Assembly: GCF_026745355.1 (NCBI RefSeq)
Contig: NC_079208.1
Location: 55,441,276 to 55,505,275 of the forward strand
DNA: 64,000 nt
From: Beta vulgaris subsp. vulgaris
Lineage: Eukaryota > Streptophyta > Magnoliopsida > Caryophyllales > Amaranthaceae
Reading direction: 5' to 3'
A model generated the notes under the pieces. That model searched no databases, was not told where the DNA came from, and saw only the letters and a program-made list of their open reading frames with translations. Below, piece by piece: positions 48,169-58,150 of this stretch. Numbering within the stretch: the first letter of the stretch is position 1; the number at the start of each line of letters is the position of its first letter. Both the position numbers and the translations under genes were made by a program.

Positions 48169-48196
48169 TATTGTGTCGGACGAGTCCGACACAATA
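48169..48196. repeat. Perfect 28-bp palindrome
   Basis: 13-bp arms TATTGTGTCGGAC and GTCCGACACAATA around GA. Same design as the palindrome at 47271, with paired substitutions. Confidence 0.95.
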
Positions 48197-48541
48197 CGAA
48201 CTCATATTAATTAACAAGTTGGTAATAAACACTTGTGATATGATCATTCAATAATAAATATGACTCAAACTAAATTGACCCCTACCAAAAGATGACTTCC
48301 CTTGCTAGAGCTACACACGAATCGAATTGAACCAACCCAGACTCTTGAGCAAGCTTTTATAATAACAGTTCGAGCATGACTTGTAAGCCTTTTTCTTACC
48401 CAATAAGCGGAAAAAGTCTATATGAAATAGAAAAGTGGTGCAATTTATAGGGTTATTTTATTCAACTTATTTTGGTTATTTGAACTAAATTGAACTTATT
48501 TGAATTAAACTGAACTTATTTGAACTTAATCGAACTTATTA

Positions 48542-49181
48542 GGGTGCGTTCTATTCAACTTATTGGACCTGAACTTATTGGAACTTATCTGAACTGAACT
48601 TATTGAACCTGAACTGAACTTATTGGAACTTATTAAACCTGATTGGACCGATTATACTTATTGGACCTGATTGGAACTTATTGGACCTGATTGAACCTGA
48701 TTGACCTTATTGAACTTATTGGAACTTATTGACCCTGATTGAAACTTATTAGACCTTATTGGACCTGATTGAAACTTATTAGACCTTATTGAACCTGATT
48801 GAAACTTATTTGACCTTATTAGACAAAAACATTGACCATGAATACATAAATATTACCACTAACGTAAATACTACCCCTCAAAATTTTTTATGGAATAATA
48901 ATTATTATAATTCGTCCTTTAAAAATAATGATTATTAATTATCTCTTATGATAATTAATTTAACAAAAAAATTACTATTTATATATTTGCCTATACATAA
49001 CTTTCATCACTAATATATCTAATAGTGTTGTTTTAATTTTATAAAACACTAGTAGAAAATCAAAAAATTAATAATCATTATTATTATTGTTAACCTTAAT
49101 TATTATTATGTAATTATTATTATTATTATTATTATTATTGTTATTATTATTATTATTGTTAACCTTAATTATTATTATGTA

Positions 49182-49218
<37 letters not shown>

Positions 49219-49877
49219 GTAATTATTATTATTATTATTATTATTGTTAACCTTAATTATTTGACTATGATTATAATATTATTCAATAGCAATATGAATA
49301 ATCAAATAATAGACAATAATACAAGTATAATACTATACATTGTGGTACTTTAATAAAAAATTCTAATAATAACATAATCAGCTAATAGTAATATGAATAA
49401 TAAAATAATAGACATAATACAAATAAATAATAAAATAATAGACATAATACAAATAAATAATAAAATAATAGACACTAATACAAGTATAATACTATATAAT
49501 CATTGTGGTACTTTAATTAAAATTCTAATAATAACATAATCCGCTAATAGTGATATGAAATTATGAATAACAAAATAGTGGACAATAATACAAATGTTTA
49601 TTAAACATTGACTATTTGGATCTTATTGGACCTTATTAGACCTGATTGGAACTTATTGGACCTTATTAGACCTGATTGGAACTTATTGCACCTGATTGAA
49701 ACTTATTGCACCTGATTGGAACTTATTGCACCTGATTGGAACTTATTGGACCTTATTAGACCTTATTGGAACTTATTGTACTTATTAGACCTTATTGCAA
49801 CTTATCTGAACTTATCTGAACTTATCTGAACTTATTGGACCTGAAACTTAATTTTTTAAGTTGAACAGAACGCACCC
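48542..49877. mobile_element. PIF/Harbinger-type element, short copy
   Basis: The same ends as the 45251 copy (GGGTGCGTTCTATTCAACTT and complement), with a perfect TTA duplication (48539-48541, 49878-49880). It shares the GGACCTGATTGGAACTTATT arrays and the CATTGACCATGAATA and CTAATAGTGATATGAAATTA segments. It lacks the central ~450 bp and instead has an expanded (ATT)n tract. Confidence 0.88.
49076..49245. repeat. (ATT)n microsatellite with GTTAACC interruptions
   Basis: Long TTA/ATT runs broken three times by TTGTTAACCTTAATTATT, so a higher-order unit of ~70 bp has been duplicated. The sister element at 45251 has only one such unit. Confidence 0.85.
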
Positions 49878-50007
49878 TTAATCCTTGTTAGACGTTATAT
49901 GAATTAATCCGAAGTCATTTGAACTCATTACACCTTATTTTGTGAAAATGTCGAACATTATTTTTGCTTAACTAAACTTAGATGAACTTATCTTTAATTT
50001 ATTAGAG

Positions 50008-50211
50008 ACTTTTTTTAAAAATAATAAGGAGAAGACGCTCTAACCAGACCGAAACCGCGTATAGGTCAACCCAGTCCGAATTTGCAGGCAAGATCCCTTG
50101 GGAGGAGGGGCAATGATAAGGGGAAAACTTACCTCCAAAGTGCCTTTAGTGGGATTTGATCCCACAACCTCAAAATACAAACCAAATAACTAGACGAGAT
50201 ACTACTTGATA
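50008..50211 (-). mobile_element. tRNA-derived SINE-like retroposon
   Basis: On the minus strand CTCGTCTAGTTATTTGGT (box A-like) and GTGGGATCAAATCCCAC (box B, able to form a T-stem) stand about 45 bp apart. A T run lies at the presumed 3' end. Borders approximate. Confidence 0.5.
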
Positions 50212-50305
50212 GACCTTACACAAACTTATCTTAACCTATTTTAACCTCTCTTAACTTATTAAACTTTTTTATAAGGATCGAAAATAATTTGAATAAAATA
50301 AGTCC

Positions 50306-50862
50306 TATGCTTAGTAAAATTACATATAACATGGCCCCATACACTGAGTTATACATCCAATTTTTCTAGTATTTGAGATGTCTAAGTTTTAGATACTATA
50401 ACTTTATTATATATTCTCAAAAATAAATAAGGATTTAGGAACATGCAAGAAGTGGGCTGTATTTATATAAGTGGGGTATTGTAAAGAAATGAGGAGCTTG
50501 TATTTGACGAACATAGAGGGATCCACGTAAGTGTAAGAAGTGGTACATATCTGGAAGGAAGAAGGTCTGCTGTTTTGTTGTTTGGGTTGACTGCTTTGCT
50601 TTTATCCGGATTTGTATGGTGGTGGGCTGTTTTACTGAGGTTTTCAGGGACAGGTCTAATCAACCCCTGATTTCTATATCTACCAAAATGTAGTATTGTT
50701 GTCATTTGTGAATGGAAGATGTCTCAGCTGCCAGCTGTCAATTGCTTCATCAATCACATTTTTGATTTTTTTTCATGACTAATAGTTAGGACACCCTTAT
50801 TTTAAGAATTATTTTTTTAATTATATTATAATTAGTATTTTGACTTAAACGATGCTACGAGT
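50306..50862. other. Intergenic DNA, nothing recognised
   Basis: No gene or bounded element. Confidence 0.35.
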
Positions 50863-51140
50863 TACTCCCTCTGTTTTTATTTATTTGCTACATTTTTCAA
50901 AACGGGTTGCTTTTTTTATTTGCTACATTTTCTTATTAGGAAACTTGGCCCACAAAAAAGTAATAGTGTTATATTTGTTTTCCCTCTTTTTCCACCAGGA
51001 AGTACTACTTTTTTTTTTCATTTTCCCACCCTATTTAATGTTAAAGGGATCAAAAAGTACACTAAAAAAGAATGAAAATGACATCTCCTAAATTCTTGTG
51101 TAAACCAAAATGTAGCAAATAAATAAAAGCAGAAGGAGTA
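50863..51140. mobile_element. Stowaway-type MITE
   Basis: Ends CTCCCTCTGTTTTTATTTAT and a complementary right end (AAATAAATAAAAGCAGAAGGAG), with TA borders. Confidence 0.82.
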
Positions 51141-51634
51141 GTTACAATTATCAAATATACTTTTTATTAGTTTTTATTATGATCTGAATATTTGTTGGGA
51201 CACGTATTTTAAGGTGATAAATTATAGTGTGATTATGCAATATTATTTTATTTAAAAAGTAGATGTGATAGGAGTTGGTGGGGTAACTTTTTATTGATAA
51301 AAAATAGAGTATGGCCAAAGAAGTGTAAATAAATAATAGGTTAATAGTGAGACAATACCAAAAATGAAAGTGTTCAAACTAATTTACGAAAAACATAAAA
51401 GGAAAGTGTTCAGACTATTATGGGACAGATGAGGTACGAAATTGAGGAATGAAGGATATGACATGATAAGTTGTTTTAAATTTTTCTAAGGAATTAGAGA
51501 TAAAAATAACAATTTCAATAGAATCTGGGTGAAAAAATGTTATTACCTTAATAAATATCAAAGAACTTGTCCATGAATATAGTTATTATAAGACTATATG
51601 TCTTACTTTGAAACATTAGCCATTGAAAGTTGAA
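51141..51634. other. Intergenic DNA, nothing recognised
   Basis: No gene seen. Confidence 0.35.
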
Positions 51635-51975
51635 ACTAGTATTTCGGCTCGGGCGTTGTCCAGGATGGTATTTTCGTCGAACTTGATATATATCTTTTTC
51701 CATTCACATTAAAACACAATAAAGAAAACACAACATTTGAAAGTTACAAATATAACAATGTTGACATTTAAAGCATGAGTAAAATTTAGTTAGGGGTAAT
51801 TATGCTCTACGTAATAGCAAGATGTCATGGGTTCAAATCTTGTTACATGCCAATTTAGTTTTGTTAGTTGACATGACATGAGTACATACTGGACAATTCT
51901 AGATTTCTAGTGGAGTTGAGGTGCCACTTGGCGTGGAGAAGTTGTCAGACACGCCTTTTAATACATTTGTATAGA
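51635..51975 (-). mobile_element. Small Helitron with tRNA-like insert
   Basis: On the minus strand: 5' TCTATACAAATGTATTAAAA, 3' CTAGT, A-T insertion site. The plus strand carries GGTAATTATGCTC...CATGGGTTCAAATCTTG, a box A/B pair. The terminal hairpin is degraded. Confidence 0.75.
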
Positions 51976-52041
51976 TTGATTAGAAAATTGTCTTTAATAG
52001 TAGTCAGGCTGCTCACTATCAATTAGTGTTTTATCATTTCA

Positions 52042-52446
52042 ACTAGTTCTTATCCTGGTTAATACACCCCAGATTATTTACCAATGTGCATTTGAAACTA
52101 AGTCTTAAAAAATAGAAATATTATCTTGTCTCTAGATAATCCCCCCAACAAAGACCAACATGAGTAATGTAGTGTTGTTGGTTAGTTGATTAGCATATCA
52201 AATGAGAGTTCATGGGTTCGGGTCTTGAAAAACACACATTTTTATTGTTTAATATCACATCTAATTGTGTAGAGGAGGGGAGAGCATATGTGGCAGCATG
52301 ACATTTGTTTGTCTTGGTTTTTAGTACGCTGCACATTGGTAATATTTTTAAATGAGATCATAAGTACTAAAAATTTGACAAGAGTGTCATGTGGCACCGG
52401 TCCTTTGATTGGATTACAAGAACGCGTTTTAATATATTTATATAGA
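52042..52446 (-). mobile_element. Small Helitron with tRNA-like insert
   Basis: On the minus strand: 5' TCTATATAAATATATTAAAA, 3' CTAGT at 52046-52042. The plus strand has GGTTAGTTGATTAGC...CATGGGTTCGGGTCTTG (box A/B). Terminal hairpin not clear. Confidence 0.65.
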
Positions 52447-52615
52447 TAGTTTGTAGGCCCGAGTTATGTTTCGAGTAATTACATATATTTCGGTTATGAT
52501 TATTTTAATCTAAAATGAGAACTAACACAAAATATCAATTGGGTTAATGATTAAGACTTTAATTAGTACACAAAACATCCTTGTTTAGGAACGTCTTTTA
52601 ATATATTAGTATAGA
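52447..52615 (-). mobile_element. Truncated small Helitron, head-to-tail with the previous one
   Basis: The minus strand starts TCTATACTAATATATTAAAA at 52615. Its left part (GGCCCGAGTTATGTTTCGAG) is a decayed 3' hairpin lying immediately beside the 5' end of the preceding Helitron, so two copies stand in tandem. Confidence 0.6.
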
Positions 52616-54105
52616 TAACATCCTTTCTAATACTCCTATGCTGCAAAAGCCCACTAGTAGATATTGTTCTCTTTGGCCCTAGTCCGCAACGATTTGCTTT
52701 CGCACAGGACCAAAGTTCAACCAAAAAGGCTTCTAATAGGATAAAGAGGTTTTGTTCTCCTAAACTTCCGATTTGAGATAGCAAATATCTTAGGCACATG
52801 ACTTAAAAAAAAATATAATATCTTTCTCTCTTCTACTTTTTACTATACCGGCTACCGCATTACATTTAGCAGAAAACAAAAATATAACAAAAATAATACA
52901 TATCTATTTGTAAATCTTAAAAAGTTATCACCAATGCAAATTATTTATATGAAGAACCAAGATAGAACTAGTTGGTTGAATACCCTCCTTACACTTATGG
53001 AGGGGTTTAGTTTTTTTTCCTTACCGACTTTTATATAGAAAATCGAGGTCGGACTATTTAATTGAATGCTTCCTTCCACCATGTGAAAAGGGTTTAATTC
53101 TTTCTCCTTACAAAGTAGGATCGCAAAATCCCCCCCAGTACTTGCAAGAAAGTATCATGTACCTTTAAAAATACTACTTTTTTATTTACTTTTCAATATC
53201 AATTTTTTTACATATTGCAATTTTAATTTTTTAAATAAAAATATAAAAGCATCCGAAAAGTTATTTCACATGTGTCCCAATTATATTGACTCAAAATACC
53301 CACAACTCAATTTCTATTTTGTTCACACAATAATACATTAATAAGTACCCAATAATAATGAAATCTATAAATACTCAGGACATAACCGGACCTATAAACT
53401 AGTTAATACATTAATACACGATTAGAAAGAAATAAAAAAAAATCAAGTCATCATAGAGCTAGAATTTACTCAAACTATTTAATTATTTTCCAAATCTTAT
53501 GTTATAAAACTTCATCACCTAATTAATATAATATATGATTTTTTTCCCCAGAAATTTACATCAATAGTTCACTTTTTGGTAATTGAAAAAACACACCCTA
53601 TTCGTTCTATAATTCATTAATTCCTTCTAAAATTGTGTTCATTACTATATTCTTTCTAAAGTTGCAAACTAAAGACAACACTTTTTCTTCTTGCTAAAAA
53701 GTTTCTCTATCTCTCTATTATATTCATCGATCATCATATGAGTCCTTTTTATCTCTATCTCCATATCAGATACACTCCTGTAAAAACTTTGCATCCTTCA
53801 TATCATGCACTTATTATAGAATGAGAAGTATATATGTCTCTCTCATTTTGAATTTATACTTTAAATTAATTAATACGTAATCAGCAAGTTGACATTAATA
53901 TTCTATATTGTACTTTGAAAATCTCTAATAATGAAAGTTATTGGGAAATAAAGGTAATACCATTACTTTTGAAGATTTTCATTAGCCGTGGAAATTATTA
54001 TACGAAAGATCGAATTTGTATTTAATACTTTAGGAAATTTTTTTAGGTTTAACCTATTTCTTTTATTTTAAAAAAAACTAATAAATATACATATATTTCA
54101 AGATG
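52616..54105. other. Intergenic DNA, nothing recognised
   Basis: Two similar ~65-bp segments near 52970-53035 and 53045-53110 (GAATACCCTCCTTAC / GAATGCTTCCTTCCAC) form a diverged tandem duplication. No gene. Confidence 0.35.
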
Positions 54106-54204
54106 AAGTTTAATTAGCATGAAGGTAGCCTCCCCTTTTTTGTTTTTTTTTTTTTTCTCTCAAACCCTAGCCTCTCCTACCCTTTCTTCATCAATTAGGG
54201 GCCG

Positions 54205-54226
54205 CCATGGATGTTTTCATCCATGG
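54205..54226 (+). other. Conserved hairpin of retroposon R3
   Basis: Perfect 9-bp arms CCATGGATG and CATCCATGG with a TTTT loop, enclosed by GGGGC (54197-54201) and GCCCC (54230-54234). It corresponds to the hairpin at 3204-3240. Confidence 0.8.
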
Positions 54227-54614
54227 TAAGCCCCTTTTCACCTTTTATTTCCTGTTTTTAATTTATTTTCTTGTTTTGTTCAATAAATTAGTATCTCTTT
54301 ACGAGACTTTCTCAAACCCTGTTATGGGGTTTTTAGTTTTTGTTTTGGAAATCTCCTTCTCCCCTATGGGAGTTGTCAGTATGGTTCTTTTGTTTTTATG
54401 TATGAGAAATTATTCTCATTGGTTGAAGTTCGAGACTCAACATGAAGGTATTGGAATCTCAGATGCGGTCAACCTGACTCGATCAAGAATGTTCTTCCCA
54501 AACTATATCATAATGATAGACTTCCTCATCAATAGCTGCTTGATTCAGCAAATACAAGAGGGATGTGCTGTATTGTTCGATCTGGTTCATTGTAGTTTCT
54601 TCGATTTGATTTAG
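54207..54614 (+). other. Open frame of retroposon R3 (function unknown)
   Basis: 135 codons; the first ~70 residues are hydrophobic (Leu/Phe/Val-rich, low complexity) and the last ~65 read KFETQHEGIGISDAVN...RSRMFFPNY...LINSCLIQQIQ...VHCSF. The second half is also present in the 3951 copy, where about half of the base differences are silent. I recognise no domain. It may be chance or a captured exon, and I do not call it a gene. Confidence 0.35.
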
Positions 54615-55058
54615 TCTTGTTTAATTGTATCTTGTTTTACTTTAATACCTATTGCAGATGTCGTTTGACCTTCAATTAATGAAATTTCTCTTTAAAAAAA
54701 AAAGTTTAATTAGCATGAAATGAGCATGGAACAATCATTACAAAAACTACATAAGAATTTCATTATTATTATCGTTTATGATTTGGCAATCTATGAGCTA
54801 AAACTTGCAATCATCCTCATAACCTTTGTTGGCAGTATAATAGTAGCTCGATCCAATAATTGAGCAGGTTTATAATGGTATAGTATAAACTTGCAATCAT
54901 CTTCAGGGTAGACATCACCAACACGCCATGTCATCACCAGAGAATCAGATGTTGACAAGAGAACAACACTAATAAGTAACTTGTTTATATTAGTATAGTA
55001 TATACTCCTCCGTCTTATAATATAGTGCTAACATTTTTTTTTTGTGTCCCAAAATATT

Positions 55059-55618
55059 GGAATTTTTTCCTTGGATAATGCAAAAGTGGGTTTTAATTCC
55101 CAAAATATGTCCAAAAAAATTAAAATTCCCTGCGTACCGTCCACGTAGGACGGCACGCGAGATTTTTTTTTTAGTAAAACCGCTACCTGCAGTAGCGGTT
55201 TACAAGTGCCGAGAAATTTTTTTTTTTTCAACTTAGGTAAAACCGCTACTCAGAGTAGCGGTTTATAAAAATTTTTTTTTTTTCTTTTTTGTAAACCGCT
55301 ACTCCGAGTAGCGGTTTACTATGCAAACTGATATCTACTTACCATATTTTGCGCAGGTAAACCGCTACTCTGAGTAGCGGTTTATATTTATACACCGCTA
55401 CTCAGAGTAGCGGTTTATATTTATAAACCGCTACTCAGAGTAGCGGTTTATTTTAAAATTAAACCGCTACTTTGAGTAGCGGTTTCCATGGGTTAAAACA
55501 AAAAAAAACAATTTTCTCGAGTGCCGTCCTACGTGGACGGTACGCAGGGAATTTTAATTTTTTTGGGCATATTTTGGGAATTAAAACCCACTTTTGCATT
55601 ATCCAAGGAAAAAATTCC
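55059..55618. mobile_element. Mutator-like foldback element with an internal palindrome array
   Basis: Inverted arms of about 104 bp (55059-55162, 55515-55618) start GGAATTTTTTCCTTGGATAA and differ at only about two positions. The target AAAATATT is repeated on both sides (55051-55058, 55619-55626); because of the palindromic junction the duplication could be 8-10 bp. Long arms and this duplication size fit non-autonomous Mutator-like elements. Between the arms lie seven copies of a 25-bp palindrome (next feature). No coding capacity. Confidence 0.85.
55177..55485. repeat. Seven-copy array of a 25-bp palindrome
   Basis: Units at 55177, 55240, 55293, 55359, 55392, 55425 and 55461, each 25 bp: AAACCGCTACTC, one central base, GAGTAGCGGTTT. 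Changes are few: unit 1 has CTGCA at the centre, unit 5 starts ACACC, and unit 7 has TTTG at the centre. Spacers of 8-42 bp are unrelated in length and mostly A/T-rich. Confidence 0.95.
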
Positions 55619-55949
55619 AAAATATTGTGCTTGTTTTCCTTTTTATTAATTTGTTTGGACTAGATTATCCTCAATTTCTACACAAACTTTCCAAAATACC
55701 CTTGCTTTTCTTCCAAAATATGTGCCCCTATTTATTGTTTTACACCATTCCAAGAAACATTCATTGATTTCTGATTTTTTTTTGAAAGGAAAAATAAATT
55801 AAAGAACTAGTTGCAAGACAAAAGTATCAAATAAACACTTTCTTATTTTTTTTTTTTGAGAAATCCTACTACTCCTTTTATTTTCTTTAATTTCCGTGAA
55901 AAATGAGAAGTGAGCACTACATTATGGGACGGAGGGAGTACTATTTATC

Positions 55950-56233
55950 TACTCCCTCCAATTCCTAAATATCTTTCCTAGTCTTTTACTTTTCACGCAT
56001 GTCAATGTAAAACTTTGGACATTAGTATGTCTAATTATAAAAATTAGAAAAAGTAGATATATATAGAGTACATATTGAGACAAATCTAACAAGATTTCAC
56101 ATGACTATATTTTTTTTTTTACTTACGTAGAAGTCACAAACAACGGTTAAGATTTCACAAACAAGATTTCACTTGAAATTTATGAATAGTGAAAAATGTC
56201 AAAGAAAAAGGATTTTAAAAAACGGAGGTAGTA
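55950..56233. mobile_element. Stowaway-type MITE
   Basis: Ends CTCCCTCCAATTCCTAAATA and a complementary right end (TTTAAAAAACGGAGGTAG), with TA borders. It lies 9 bp from the MITE at 55003-55940. Confidence 0.82.
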
Positions 56234-56565
56234 TGATTTATTGAGATATGTATATGTCCACTATTATTTTATTATATGTATATTATGCATTTGCGCATTT
56301 GCGCATTTGTGCATTTGTGCTCTCTGTTTCAACCTATAACCTAAATTCATCATTGCTCGGCGCATATAACCCTGAAAATAGTAAAAAAGAACATATATAG
56401 TTTGTCCTTTTCTTTTCCCTCATAAATACAGGTTAAGATAGAAAATAAATTATTCAATAGTGTATTTCCAGCAAATTAAAGAAATCAAAAGTAATGATAA
56501 TGGATAATCAATCATTAAACCCTATACTTCAAAATTTTCTTGTAAAGTATCCTAGCCGACAATGG

Positions 56566-56765
56566 TTATCAAACTTGCTTGGTGGAGATGGTGGGAGTTC
56601 GAACCCCATCACCTACTTGTGCTTAGGTATAGAGGTTTTTTTATATTTCTCACTCTCAAGCGTTGACCTATGTGATTGGGCTAACTGACATGCGATAGGT
56701 GCTATTCCGGTAGGGTTCTTCTTCTTACCAAGGGATTCTCAATGGGGTCCAAAAATAAAAAAAAA
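56566..56765 (+). mobile_element. SINE-like retroposon
   Basis: Contains GGGAGTTCGAACCCC (a perfect box B/T-stem) and ends in an A run. CCGACAATGGTT before it and AAGACAATTGTT after it may be a diverged target duplication. Borders approximate. Confidence 0.5.
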
Positions 56766-56769
56766 CTAA

Positions 56770-58011
56770 GACAATTGTTGAAGTGATGATAGTCTTAAGG
56801 GAAATTCTCAATGGTGATACTTGAATTTTTCGAGTTTTCATTGGTGACCCTCAATTGTTTTTATTCCTTGGTAACCCTTAATATTAATCTAATTTCAAAT
56901 GTGACTTTATAAAGTAAAAAACCGTTAATTTCATTAATTTTTCATTAGAAGTAATGTATTGGCACACAAACCAAGGTGTTTCAAATCATTTTTTTGTTGT
57001 TAATTTTGACGTCAAATTTGACCCTCAAGAGCCAAAATGATACTTTATTTCGATCCTTTAGCCAACCATGTTTTTGGCTTGAAAACCAATTTAGACTTTT
57101 AATTTGATCCTTAAGGGGTAAAATGAGCCCTAAAACTTTAACCGAGCTATAATTTACACATGCAAACCTAGATAATTTTCAAGCACACAAACCGACACAC
57201 TTATTCTAATAAAAAGTCAAAAACACTAACGGTTTGTAATCTATAAGGTCTCATTTGAGAATAAAACAATAATTGAGGAATAGTAGTGGGAATAAATTAA
57301 ATAAAATTTAAAAACACCAACAAAAACTCGAAAAGTTCGAGGTCACCATTGAAAATTTCTTTAGTCTTAAATGTAAATCAATGTCAGTAAGTAGACCACA
57401 AATACAAAGAAAAAAAAAACAACATTCTTGACATTATTACTCTGATAAACAACTCTCTATCTAAAATTAAACCTACTATCTTTTCCTTACTATTTCTATA
57501 TTTGTCCTCAATCTATCCATTACTCCATTACTCTAATAACCATGTCTGTAATCTTGTCCAACCTCTATACTATCACAACTCACAAGTGCCCAATATGTAA
57601 TCAAAATCTATTTTATTTTCACCTCTTATTTCTTTTGCACTTCATGGTGATAGATTACTAATATTTCATACATTACATAGATGAAACACTAATTAGTACT
57701 TTGAAGCTGATCACAAAAACCAAATTCCCACGTAAATTCTATGTAGAAAATCTAACTATTGGCGTGGTGGTGATTACTAGGGTTGTTCAAAGAAATCTGA
57801 TATGATTGATCCTATTCATATTCCTACCAATTTGATCAGAAAATTCAAACTTTGATCCGAAAAATCCTGCCATGCATACTCGTAAGAGACTAAGAGTGAG
57901 GAAAAAAAAAAAAGGAATATCAGTAGTATAAACAATAATTCATGGTGATATCGTGACCTGAAAGAGCTCCAATTCCTAGCATCATAGCTGATAGCACTGT
58001 ATATTTCTCCA
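56770..58011. other. Intergenic DNA, nothing recognised
   Basis: 56800-57360 has similar words in opposite orientation near its two ends (AATTCTCAATGGTGATACTTG and CGAGGTCACCATTGAAAATTT), which could be the ends of an unclassified TIR element of about 0.55 kb. No coding frame. Confidence 0.35.
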
Positions 58012-58025
58012 ATGAGCATAGTAGA

Positions 58026-58150
58026 TTTTTTTTTGATCCATATGAGCCACGAAGGCGGTACAAAGTACAAAGAAGGGGACGGGGATTCGAACCTGTGACC
58101 TATCATTCACAGCACCTCAATCTTAACCACTAGGCCAAGACATCCTTGGT
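58026..58150 (-). mobile_element. tRNA-derived SINE (copy 2) with perfect target duplication
   Basis: ATGAGCATAGTAGA flanks it (58012-58025, 58151-58164). On the minus strand: GGCCTAGTGGTTAAGATTG (box A), GGTTCGAATCCCC (box B), a short body and an A tail. 125 bp in all. Confidence 0.93.

Larger units (their letters stand above)
47269..48204. mobile_element. Foldback-like element with hairpin ends and tandem arrays
   Basis: The octamer TATTAATT flanks it (47261-47268, 48205-48212). Each end carries a perfect hairpin (47271-47307 and 48169-48196) of related sequence. Inside are a 21-22 bp tandem array (about 47698-47820) and a second array (about 47821-48155) whose units include the reverse complement of the first array's core (GTTAGACC versus GTCTAAC). 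No coding capacity. Type uncertain: 8-bp duplication would fit hAT, the structure fits foldback elements. Confidence 0.65.
48450..50305. mobile_element. Outer TIR element carrying two nested insertions
   Basis: The left end GGGTTATTTTATTCAACTTA and the right end (complement GGACTTATTTTATTCAAATT) are imperfect inverted repeats. Its own GAACTTATTTGAAC words continue on both sides of the inserted copy at 48542-49877, and a tRNA-like retroposon sits at about 50008-50211. No transposase. Confidence 0.5.
54124..54701 (+). mobile_element. Short retroposon R3, best-preserved copy
   Basis: A perfect 18-bp duplication AAGTTTAATTAGCATGAA flanks it (54106-54123, 54702-54719) and a short A tail is present, so insertion was recent. 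Structure: T/C-rich 5' part, hairpin at 54205-54226 inside a GGGGC/GCCCC stem, a 135-codon open frame (54207-54614) that starts within the hairpin, and the 3' end CAATTAATGAAATTTCTC. Related to the elements at 3010 and 3951. Confidence 0.9.
55003..55940. mobile_element. Stowaway-type MITE split by a foldback element
   Basis: Ends CTCCTCCGTCTTATAATATAG and the complementary ATTATGGGACGGAGGGAG, TA on both sides. Removing the insertion at 55059-55618 and one duplicated target copy leaves an ordinary ~370-bp MITE like that at 12087. Confidence 0.85.

Noticed and set aside
50463..50705. 80-codon minus-strand frame
   Set aside because: No family signature, no leader or splice context.
55177..55485. 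CRISPR-like array (seven repeats with spacers)
   Set aside because: The repeats are perfect palindromes with unequal spacers of 8-42 bp, inside a transposon-like inverted repeat in a plant genome; there are no cas genes.
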